Source: an uncultured Candidatus Melainabacteria bacterium (GTDB taxonomy: Bacteria > Cyanobacteriota > Vampirovibrionia > Gastranaerophilales > Gastranaerophilaceae). Taken from it: a stretch of 11,695 nucleotides of DNA. Shown here one piece after another: positions 5,539-11,695 of this stretch. The DNA lies in contig CAKURN010000020.1 of assembly GCA_934675695.1 (NCBI GenBank), forward strand, positions 1 through 11,695, given 5' to 3'. Every line of letters starts with the position of its first letter. Position 1 is the first letter of the stretch. Both the position numbers and the translations under genes were made by a program. The notes beneath the pieces were generated by a model. The model saw only the letters and a program-made list of their open reading frames with translations. It did not search any database and was not told where the DNA came from.

Positions 5539-6696
5539 TTAGTTACCTAATAAAGATAGAGCCATAGATTGCATACTGTTTGCAGCAGCTAGCATAGAAA
5601 CATTAATTTGTTGCAAGATTTGAGCATTTGAATATTTTGTTGATTCTTCTGCAATATCTGCATCAGTGTATGTTATTTTGGCTTCTTCGAGACTTTCGAT
5701 ACGTGTTGTCATAGAATCATAAGAACTATCCATTCTATTTTCATAAGCACCTAAAAGACCTCTTTTTTCTGCAATTATACCTATTGCGTCTTGTATTTTA
5801 TCTAAATAACTTCTGCAATTTGTGTTATTTGGATTAAAGTCTTGTTCTTTTTTTATTGAATCAGTATCAGCACTTATTTCTGCACCTGATTTTTCGTACG
5901 CTCCACTTGCCTCTTTGTATGTATATTTTTGAATAGTTGTTTTGCCTGAACCATCATCTTTTAACTCATAATAATCAGGAGTTTTGTTGTCAGATGTAAC
6001 AGGAGAAGTTGCTAAAACTTTTCTTCCATCGATTGTTGTTTCATACAATGGTCCTGCTAGAGTTTGGTCGCCACCTGCATTTACTTGGTATTTTAAAGAA
6101 GTAAATTTGTAAGGATTTAAATCATCCGGCAACTCGATATCCAGACCATAACCCGTTGAACCATCTGCTAGCGTTGTTTCTTTGTAAGTGTGGCAATCAG
6201 TCAACGCTGTACCGATTTCGATGATTGAATTTTCAGTTGCGTCTGAACCCATTTGAACAATGATTGATTTTTCAGTACCATCAAGCATTTTTCTGCCATT
6301 GAAGTTTGTAGTTTCAGCTAGTCTGTTGATTTCATCTAGTCTTTCGATAATTTCGTTTATGGAAGCTGTTCTTGAGCTGACGTCGTTTGTATCGTTTGCC
6401 ATATTTGTTAACAAATCGTTGATTCTTTGCATATGATCAGAAATCGATACCATTCCGTCTTCTGCAACAGTCAAGAAACTTCTTGCTGTTTGAATGTTTT
6501 GTTGTGCTTGTTTTGAACTGTTTATTTGAGCTTCCATATTCTCTGAAATAACCAGTCCTGCTGCATCATCACCTGCTCGGTTAATCTTTAATCCACTGGA
6601 CAATCTTTCCATTACCGTTTGCAAACTCGAAGTTGCAGATTTAAGATTTCCGTTAGCAATCAAAGATGATACATTTGTACCTAATGTGATAGCCAT
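5539..6696 (-). CDS. fliC: flagellin
   Basis: This 385-residue protein is the filament subunit, exported by the flagellar type III apparatus. The N-terminal D0/D1 region is canonical: LGTNVSSLIANGNL, MERLSSGLKINRAGDDAAGL (29-48), QNIQTARSFLTVAEDGM and TNFNGRKMLDG (130-140). The C-terminal D1/D0 region runs from about 295 and includes RGLLGAYENR (312-321), TDADIAEESTKYSNAQILQQ and a terminal SLLGN. The lineage-specific central part, about 165-292, is rich in Asp, Gly, Thr and Tyr and should be the surface-exposed domain. It has two cysteines, Cys168 and Cys294, one at each end of that central part, which is unusual. The ATG at 6696 follows GGAG (6708-6705) at 8 bases. A sigma-28-type promoter lies upstream and a hairpin terminator downstream. 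No other flagellar gene is in the window, so it is a single-gene unit. Confidence 0.97.
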   Translation of the reverse strand: MAITLGTNVSSLIANGNLKSATSSLQTVMERLSSGLKINRAGDDAAGLVISENMEAQINSSKQAQQNIQTARSFLTVAEDGMVSISDHMQRINDLLTNMANDTNDVSSRTASINEIIERLDEINRLAETTNFNGRKMLDGTEKSIIVQMGSDATENSIIEIGTALTDCHTYKETTLADGSTGYGLDIELPDDLNPYKFTSLKYQVNAGGDQTLAGPLYETTIDGRKVLATSPVTSDNKTPDYYELKDDGSGKTTIQKYTYKEASGAYEKSGAEISADTDSIKKEQDFNPNNTNCRSYLDKIQDAIGIIAEKRGLLGAYENRMDSSYDSMTTRIESLEEAKITYTDADIAEESTKYSNAQILQQINVSMLAAANSMQSMALSLLGN

Positions 6697-6726
6697 TTTT
6701 TTCTCTCCATATATTTGATATTTTTT

Positions 6727-6753
6727 GTATCGGTTTTATTTTTTTATACTTTA
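6727..6753 (-). promoter_or_regulatory. sigma-28 (FliA) promoter of flagellin
   Basis: On the minus strand TAAAGTAT (6753-6746), 11 bases, then ACCGATAC (6734-6727) match the flagellar sigma-28 pattern TAAAGTTT-N11-GCCGATAA at 7/8 and 6/8 positions with exact spacing. Transcription would begin near 6720, leaving a leader of about 24 bases that contains the Shine-Dalgarno. This marks flagellin as a late flagellar gene. No fliA gene is in the window to confirm the sigma factor. Confidence 0.75.
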
Positions 6754-6778
6754 GTTATGTTTTCTCATACTTTAGTAT
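6746..6778. repeat. duplicated CTAAAGTAT element upstream of flagellin
   Basis: Reading the minus strand, CTAAAGTAT occurs at 6775-6767 and again at 6754-6746, 21 bp apart, about two helical turns. The downstream copy contains the sigma-28 -35 element. The upstream copy lacks a matching -10 and sits within a small perfect inverted repeat, ATACT-TT-AGTAT (6767-6778). It could be an activator or repressor site or a relic of promoter duplication. Confidence 0.5.
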
Positions 6779-6852
6779 AAGATTTCTCTAAAAGTACCGT
6801 TATTGTTGAGTTTCAGACACTTTAAAGAAAATTTTAAATATCCTCCAAATGT

Positions 6853-6881
6853 AGTACAAAAACCAAAATTTGTGCTAAAAT
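6853..6881 (+). promoter_or_regulatory. extended -10 promoter for rsmE
   Basis: TGCTAAAAT (6873-6881) is an extended -10, with a weak -35-like AGTACA at 6853-6858 and a 17-base spacer. The predicted start near 6888 is only about 3 bases before the ATG at 6891, and no Shine-Dalgarno is present. The transcript may therefore be leaderless. The other part of this 194-base divergent gap holds the flagellin promoter. Confidence 0.5.
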
Positions 6882-6890
6882 AGTCTTGTT

Positions 6891-7622
6891 ATGCCTCATT
6901 TTTTAATAAAAAAAGAACAAATAAACAACAATGAAATCACTCTTTTTGAAGACGACAATTTCTTTCACTTAACAAAATCATTAAGAATAAACATCGGACA
7001 AAAAGTAAAATTCATTGACGAAAATGAAATCGTATATTTAACAACAGTTTTAAATATAGATAAAAAATCTCTAACAGCAAAAATCATAGATTCTTATCAA
7101 ACAGAAAGAACTTTGAAGTATGATATATGTTTAATTCAAAGTGTCTTGATGAATGATGGGCAAAATCTCTTGATTGCAAATGCTACTCAAACAGGCACTA
7201 AAGAAATCTTTCCCGTAATTTCTGAAAATTGTGCTGTTTCATCGTCTTCTTTAAAAAACAAAAAAGAAAAATGGGGAAAAATAGCATACGAAAACTTTAA
7301 ACAATGCGAACGTGGCGATATGCCAAAGATAAACGATATTTCAAATTTAAAAGAAACTCTTTCAAAATTCAAAAAAGAAAATATAATTATTTATGCAGAA
7401 AAAAATTCTAATATTTCTTTAAAAGAAAGTTTAACCAACCTCGACAAAAATGAAAAAATAGCTGTCGTAATAGGCCCGGAGGGCGGTTTTTCTAATGAAG
7501 AATTTGAATATTTTAAAAATGAAAATTTTAAACTCGTTTCTTTAGGAAATATGATATACAAAGCCCCAAACGCAGTCGTTGCGGGGTTGTATGGAGTTAT
7601 TTCTTTATTGGAGAATGAATAA
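6891..7622 (+). CDS. rsmE: 16S rRNA (uracil-1498-N3)-methyltransferase, divergent
   Basis: This 243-residue SPOUT-class methyltransferase uses SAM to methylate N3 of U1498 in 16S rRNA, late in small-subunit assembly. The N-terminus (MPHFLIKK, then FFHLTKSLRINIGQKV) matches the family's PUA-like RNA-binding domain and supports ATG 6891. The WGKIAYENFKQCERGDMPKI block and the knot signature VVIGPEGGFSNEEF (192-205) are clear. The last knot motif departs from the family: where most members have LGxRILRxETA, this protein has LGNMIYKAPNA (218-228), replacing both arginines and the Glu-Thr pair. The usual ELG in the second domain is QTG (100-102). It may be a lineage variant or have altered activity. 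Its stop overlaps the next ATG in TAATG, so the nucleotidyltransferase is translationally coupled. Confidence 0.9.
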   Translation: MPHFLIKKEQINNNEITLFEDDNFFHLTKSLRINIGQKVKFIDENEIVYLTTVLNIDKKSLTAKIIDSYQTERTLKYDICLIQSVLMNDGQNLLIANATQTGTKEIFPVISENCAVSSSSLKNKKEKWGKIAYENFKQCERGDMPKINDISNLKETLSKFKKENIIIYAEKNSNISLKESLTNLDKNEKIAVVIGPEGGFSNEEFEYFKNENFKLVSLGNMIYKAPNAVVAGLYGVISLLENE

Positions 7623-8935
7623 TGTTTCAAGACGAATTGCTTGATAAAATCAAAAACATAGATACCGATGACGAAATTTTCCTTGTTGGTGGATATTTGA
7701 GAAATTATTTTATTAATGGAAAAATTTCTGATGATAGGGATTTGGTTTGTAGAAAAAATTCTTACCTTTTGGCACAAAAAATAAAAGAAAAACTAGATGG
7801 AACGCTAATCGAACTGGATAAAGAAAATAAAATATATAGAGTAGTTTTAAAAGACAAAATAAATTACTTTGATGTTTCTTTAGCTTTAGAAAACAATATC
7901 GAAAAAGACGCCAAAAGACGTGATTTTACAATAAATTCAATATACTACAACATAAAAAAAGAAGAAATCTTTGACCCTGTAGATGGAATACAAGATATCA
8001 AAAACAAAATAATAAAAACCTCAAACCTAAATAATATCCTAGATGACCCATTGAGGTTGATTAGATTGTATAGGTTTTTTTCTTTAACAGGTTTTGAAAT
8101 AGAAAAAGAACTCAATGATTTTGTAATTGAAAATTTTGAAAAAATAAATTCTGTTGCAAAAGAAAGAATAAATTATGAAATAATTCAAATTTTTTCTAAC
8201 AAATTTTTAGTTGAAACATTACTAAAAATGTACGACGATGGAGTTTTAGAGATTATTTTTCCTTTTGTAAAAGAAATAAAAAGAGTCCCATCAAATTCTC
8301 ATCATCATTTAGATTTAATTCATCATTCGATAGAAACAGTAAAAAATATCAGAATAAACAATCCTTTTTTAAAACTTGCAGCATTTATGCATGATATAGG
8401 AAAGCCTTCTACTTGGACAATAGAACCTGTAGGCAGACATAGATTTATAGGGCATGATGCCGCAGGAGAAAAATTGGTAAAAGATGAACTAAAAAGGCTC
8501 AATTTTTCTAATAAACAAATTTCTTACATTTCAAAAATGGTAAAAAACCATATATATCCCTGTGCATTATTAAATGCAAACAACGAAAACAACAAAGCAA
8601 AAGCCAGATTTATAAGAAAAATAAAAGACGATACGGTTGATTTGATTGAATTAGCTAGAGCAGACAGATTATCTGCTCAAGGTGATGCGATTACAAAAGA
8701 AATCATAGATACAACACTAAATCATCTAAAAGAGCTTTTAGATTATTATTACGAAATTAAAAATACCGTAGAATTAAAACCTTTTGTTGATGGAAAAGAA
8801 ATTATGAAAATTTTAAATTTAAAGCCGTCAAAAAAAATAGGTGAAATTTTAGAAAACTTAAAAGAACTACAAATCGCAAAAGAAATAACCTCAAAAGAAC
8901 AAGCAATTGAATATATTAAGACTTTGCAAATTTGA
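7622..8935 (+). CDS. cca: CCA-adding tRNA nucleotidyltransferase / poly(A) polymerase family protein with HD domain
   Basis: This 437-residue class II nucleotidyltransferase most likely adds or repairs the tRNA 3' CCA end. The head domain has the Gly-Gly of FLVGGYLRN (23-24) and the metal-binding Asp38/Asp40 in SDDRDLV. It then has the RRDFTINSIYYN motif (99-110), DPVDGIQDIKNKII (118-131), and DDPLRLIRLYRFF (141-153), which aligns with the nucleotide-selecting [ED]DxxR motif. The neck and body are followed by an HD phosphohydrolase domain with FMHDIGKP (His257-Asp258), His234/His235, GHDAAG (His278) and Asp348 in RADRLSA. The HD domain may give 2',3'-cyclic phosphodiesterase or phosphatase activity. 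Poly(A) polymerase activity cannot be excluded. The ATG overlaps the rsmE stop (TAATG) with GGAG 8 bases upstream. No terminator follows; the gyrB promoter begins in its last codons. Confidence 0.9.
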   Translation: MFQDELLDKIKNIDTDDEIFLVGGYLRNYFINGKISDDRDLVCRKNSYLLAQKIKEKLDGTLIELDKENKIYRVVLKDKINYFDVSLALENNIEKDAKRRDFTINSIYYNIKKEEIFDPVDGIQDIKNKIIKTSNLNNILDDPLRLIRLYRFFSLTGFEIEKELNDFVIENFEKINSVAKERINYEIIQIFSNKFLVETLLKMYDDGVLEIIFPFVKEIKRVPSNSHHHLDLIHHSIETVKNIRINNPFLKLAAFMHDIGKPSTWTIEPVGRHRFIGHDAAGEKLVKDELKRLNFSNKQISYISKMVKNHIYPCALLNANNENNKAKARFIRKIKDDTVDLIELARADRLSAQGDAITKEIIDTTLNHLKELLDYYYEIKNTVELKPFVDGKEIMKILNLKPSKKIGEILENLKELQIAKEITSKEQAIEYIKTLQI

Positions 8936-8953
8936 GCGTTTTTGTACTATAAT
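8924..8953 (+). promoter_or_regulatory. gyrB promoter
   Basis: TTGCAA (8924-8929), an 18-base spacer and a perfect TATAAT (8948-8953) lie upstream of gyrB, the -35 inside the last codons of the preceding gene. The start would be near 8960, with AGAGGGGAA (8972-8980) as Shine-Dalgarno region. The gap of about 13 bases from the GGGG to ATG 8992 is rather long. Confidence 0.65.
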
Positions 8954-8991
8954 ACTACTATATAGACATTTAGAGGGGAATAATTTATTTT

Positions 8992-11442
8992 ATGGCAGAT
9001 ACAACAACAACTCAGCATTATGATGCCAGTAATATCAGAGTCTTAGAAGGGTTGGAAGCAGTAAGGGTTAGACCCGGCATGTATATAGGTTCAACTTCTC
9101 AAAGAGGCTTGCACCACTGTATATATGAAATTGTGGACAACTCAATCGACGAATCATTAGCAGGATATTGCGACACAATCCATGTTACCGTCCACAAAGA
9201 CAATTCTGTAACAGTACAAGACAACGGACGTGGCATCCCTGTTGATATAAAACCTGATAGTGGAAAATCAGCCCTAGAAATCGTTCACACCGTACTTCAC
9301 GCAGGCGGAAAATTTGGTGATGGCGGTTACAAAGTTTCAGGCGGATTGCATGGCGTTGGTGCTTCTGTTGTAAACGCTTTGTCTGAAAAATACGTTGTAG
9401 AAGTTTCAAGAGATGGTTTTGTTCATCGCCAAGAATACTTAAGAGGCGAACCTACAACAGGCGTTGAACAAATCAGACCAACAAACGAAACAGGCACAAA
9501 GACCCATTTTTGGCCTGACCCTGAAATTTTTACCGAAACAACAGAAATAGATTGTGATGTTATTGCAAACAGACTTCGTGAAATGGCATTTTTGAACAAA
9601 GGTTTAAAAATCATTTTCCATGACGAAAAAAATGAAAAAGAAACAACATACCATTTTGAAGGCGGTATCGCATCATACGTTGAACATTTGAACAAAAACA
9701 AAAACGTTTTGTTTGAAAAACCTGTTTATATAGAAAAGCTTGTTGATGGAATAAATGTAGAAATTGCAATGCAATACACAGATTCTTATACAGAAAACGT
9801 GCTTTCATTTGCAAACAACATAAACACTCATTCAGGCGGTACACATTTAACCGGTTTTAGAAACGGAATTACTCGTGTAATCAATGATTACGCTAGAAAA
9901 AACAACATCTTAAAAGACAAAGACGCAAACCTTGCAGGTGAAGATGTTAGAGAAGGCTTAACTGCTATTGTTTCTGTCAAAATCGGAAATCCGGAATTTG
10001 AAGGACAAACAAAAGAAAAACTGGGAAATGCAGAAGTTACCCCTGCGGTAAACGATGTAATTCGTGACAAATTTCAAGAATGGCTTGAATTTAATCCAAA
10101 AATAGCAAAAACAATAATAGACAAAACCATGCAAGCTCAACGTGCCAGAGAAGCTGCAAGAAAAGCTCGTGAATTAACAAGAAGAAAAACGGCTCTCGAA
10201 TCTTCTTCGCTTCCCGGAAAATTGGCAGATTGTTCTTGTAGAGAAGCTGAAAAATGCGAATTATACATAGTCGAAGGCGATTCAGCGGGAGGTTCGGCAA
10301 AACAAGGCAGAAACAGAATGTTTCAGGCTATTCTTCCGTTGCGTGGAAAAATTTTGAATGTTGAAAAAGCTCGTCTGGATAAAATCTACAATTCAGATTC
10401 AATCAAAACAATGATTCAAGCTTTAGGTATCAATATTTCAAAAAACCCTGAAGAAGTTGACGTTACAAAACTTCGTTATCACAAAGTAGTCATTATGACA
10501 GATGCCGATGTTGATGGTGCTCACATCAGAACATTAATGTTAACGTTCTTCTTTAGATATGCTAGACCATTGTTGGATAATGGCTATGTATACATAGCTC
10601 AACCGCCACTATACAAAATCACAGCAGGAAAACAAACCGAATATTTGTATGATGATAGAGCTTTAGAAAGAATGGTTCGTGAAAAAGGTGTTAAAGGCGT
10701 TCAATTGTTCAATAGAAACAAAGACAAATCTTTAGCAGATGACAAACTAGAGCCTTTAATGTATGAAATGGGCAAATACTATAGAGCATTCTATAACCCA
10801 ATCATCAATCAAATGCCTTCTGTAATTGTTCGTGGCTTGATTCGTTCAGGAATTGAAGTTAATGATTTTGAAAACGAAGAAAAAATGAAACAACATTACG
10901 AATATTTATCTCACTACATAAAAGACCATGCAGAAAATTATGGCATAACTGAAGCAAAAGAATACAGAGTATTTTTAGCTTCTAATCCTGAAAATACAAA
11001 ATTCAACCTAAAAATTGATTTAGGTGGCGAATTAGAACCTGTGTTGATTACTCAAAATTTAATCAAATCACAAGAATTCGCTAGATTAAAAGACGCTTAT
11101 CCAAAAATAAGAGAATTTTTAATCGAAGAAGAAAAATTGTTAAAAGCTGAAACTGAAAACGGCTCAGTTGACATAACTTCTTTCACTCAATTGTCAAAAA
11201 TGATAGAAGATAGAGGACAAAAAGGTATGCAAATCCAACGTTTCAAAGGTTTGGGAGAAATGATGCCTCAACAACTTTGGGAAACAACAATGGATCCTGC
11301 AAATAGAACCTTAAAAAGAGTATCTCTAGAAGACGCTCAATTGTGCGATGAATTGTTCGATATATTAATGGGTGATAATGTAGCTCCTAGACGTGATTTT
11401 ATCGAACAAAATGCAGTTTATGCAACAAATATTGATGTATAG
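8992..11442 (+). CDS. gyrB: DNA gyrase subunit B
   Basis: This 816-residue ATPase subunit of DNA gyrase works with GyrA (not in the window) to introduce negative supercoils. The GHKL ATPase domain shows YEIVDNSIDE (45-54, catalytic Glu46, Asn50), VQDNGRGIP (75-83, Asp77) and GGLHGVGASVVNALS (117-131). The transducer domain runs to about 400. The TOPRIM part has VEGDSAGGSAKQGRNR (427-442, catalytic Glu428), PLRGKILNVEKAR (449-461) and the metal site TDADVDGAH (503-511, Asp504/Asp506). The C-terminal RFKGLGEMMPQQLWETTMDP (750-769) completes it. A segment of about 170 residues, roughly 560-735, separates PPLYKI from the RFKGLGEM block. An insertion at this site is known from proteobacterial GyrB, and Bacillus GyrB lacks it. 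Arg451 replaces the Lys447 of E. coli, as in many Gram-positive enzymes. A promoter and terminator make it a single-gene unit. Confidence 0.98.
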   Translation: MADTTTTQHYDASNIRVLEGLEAVRVRPGMYIGSTSQRGLHHCIYEIVDNSIDESLAGYCDTIHVTVHKDNSVTVQDNGRGIPVDIKPDSGKSALEIVHTVLHAGGKFGDGGYKVSGGLHGVGASVVNALSEKYVVEVSRDGFVHRQEYLRGEPTTGVEQIRPTNETGTKTHFWPDPEIFTETTEIDCDVIANRLREMAFLNKGLKIIFHDEKNEKETTYHFEGGIASYVEHLNKNKNVLFEKPVYIEKLVDGINVEIAMQYTDSYTENVLSFANNINTHSGGTHLTGFRNGITRVINDYARKNNILKDKDANLAGEDVREGLTAIVSVKIGNPEFEGQTKEKLGNAEVTPAVNDVIRDKFQEWLEFNPKIAKTIIDKTMQAQRAREAARKARELTRRKTALESSSLPGKLADCSCREAEKCELYIVEGDSAGGSAKQGRNRMFQAILPLRGKILNVEKARLDKIYNSDSIKTMIQALGINISKNPEEVDVTKLRYHKVVIMTDADVDGAHIRTLMLTFFFRYARPLLDNGYVYIAQPPLYKITAGKQTEYLYDDRALERMVREKGVKGVQLFNRNKDKSLADDKLEPLMYEMGKYYRAFYNPIINQMPSVIVRGLIRSGIEVNDFENEEKMKQHYEYLSHYIKDHAENYGITEAKEYRVFLASNPENTKFNLKIDLGGELEPVLITQNLIKSQEFARLKDAYPKIREFLIEEEKLLKAETENGSVDITSFTQLSKMIEDRGQKGMQIQRFKGLGEMMPQQLWETTMDPANRTLKRVSLEDAQLCDELFDILMGDNVAPRRDFIEQNAVYATNIDV

Positions 11443-11461
11443 ATATTATTTTTTAAAAACT

Positions 11462-11494
11462 AAAACACCCTTTTTAATAAAAGGGTGTTTTTTT
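11462..11494 (+). terminator. rho-independent terminator of gyrB
   Basis: AAAACACCCTTTT (11462-11474) pairs perfectly with AAAAGGGTGTTTT (11479-11491), a 13-bp stem with a TAAT loop. A run of seven T follows the GC-rich core (11488-11494). It lies 19 bases after the gyrB stop. Confidence 0.92.
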
Positions 11495-11550
11495 GGCAAT
11501 TTTTTTAAAATATTAAACTTTATTATATTATCAAACAAAATATTTTAAAA

Positions 11551-11558
11551 AAGGGGAG
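11551..11558 (+). promoter_or_regulatory. strong Shine-Dalgarno of the downstream gene
   Basis: AAGGGGAG lies 3 bases before the ATG at 11562 (core GGGG about 5 bases away) and supports that start. The preceding gap from the terminator is A/T-rich with possible -10 hexamers (TATATT at 11524-11529) but no good -35, so I do not call a promoter. Confidence 0.55.
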
Positions 11559-11561
11559 TAT

Positions 11562-11695
11562 ATGCCAATTACCAGTTTCATTACAAAACAAATGCCAAAT
11601 GCATTATCAACATGTTCTAAAATAACAAAAGGCATAGGTAGTGCGGCTTCTACATGTGAAAAAGTATCAGGAAGTTTAAATAGCATAAATAACAC
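11562..11695 (+). CDS. unrecognised protein, N-terminal part only
   Basis: From ATG 11562 the frame stays open for 44 codons to the window edge. It begins MPITSFITKQMPNALSTCSK and continues with a Ser/Thr/Gly/Asn-rich stretch (ITKGIGSAAS, then CEKVSGSLNS). Cys residues fall at 18 and 32. I do not recognise it. The start has no clear signal peptide or membrane helix, and the composition suggests a low-complexity or amphipathic helical N-terminus. The strong Shine-Dalgarno and the position just after the gyrB terminator support a real separate gene. Function and full length cannot be judged from this fragment. Confidence 0.6.
   Translation, partial: MPITSFITKQMPNALSTCSKITKGIGSAASTCEKVSGSLNSINN

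Noticed and set aside
9185..10300. Several minus-strand open frames of 60-92 codons opposite gyrB
   Set aside because: They overlap one another and the conserved gyrB frame, with no start signals or recognisable protein features.

Overview
The window is AT-rich chromosomal DNA from a bacterium with short intergenic gaps. The protein set suggests a flagellated, low-GC anaerobe, and my best guess is an uncultured gut lineage such as Gastranaerophilales (Melainabacteria/Vampirovibrionia). This rests on the very low GC, a class III signal of the FTLAEVMITL type on a pilin-like protein, a Thermotoga-like S-adenosylhomocysteine hydrolase, and a GyrB that carries a long insertion in its TOPRIM half. 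The assignment is inference; no rRNA gene is present.

Region 1-484 is a divergent pair. The 5' end of a type IV pilin-like gene (minus, cut by the window edge) faces a small XRE-family helix-turn-helix regulator (plus). The 96 bases between the pilin and regulator ATG codons hold a near-consensus minus-strand promoter overlaid by two copies of a 16-bp repeat, which look like operators. Region 485-4074 is a tight five-gene minus-strand cluster. In transcription order it holds a D-2-hydroxyacid (D-lactate type) dehydrogenase, deoC, an unrecognised 65-residue protein, a UPF0237 ACT-domain protein and its usual partner, the UPF0210/DUF711 protein. The last gene abuts the regulator gene stop to stop.

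Region 4187-5455 is ahcY (plus), with its own extended -10 promoter and a strong Shine-Dalgarno. A hairpin at 5478-5506 separates it from a convergent flagellin gene (5539-6696, minus), which has a textbook sigma-28 promoter. Region 6891-8935 is a translationally coupled pair, rsmE and a CCA-adding/poly(A)-polymerase-type nucleotidyltransferase. It is followed by gyrB (8992-11442) with its own promoter and a perfect 13-bp-stem terminator. A further plus-strand gene with a strong Shine-Dalgarno begins at 11562 and runs off the window.

Most genes are conserved housekeeping genes: S-adenosylmethionine recycling, rRNA and tRNA maturation, DNA topology, deoxyribose salvage and fermentation, and motility. 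I see no CRISPR array, insertion sequence, tRNA or rRNA gene, or defence system. The most novel content is regulatory (the pilin/XRE operators and the flagellin promoter with a duplicated element) together with the uncharacterised trio of the 65-residue protein, UPF0237 and UPF0210.
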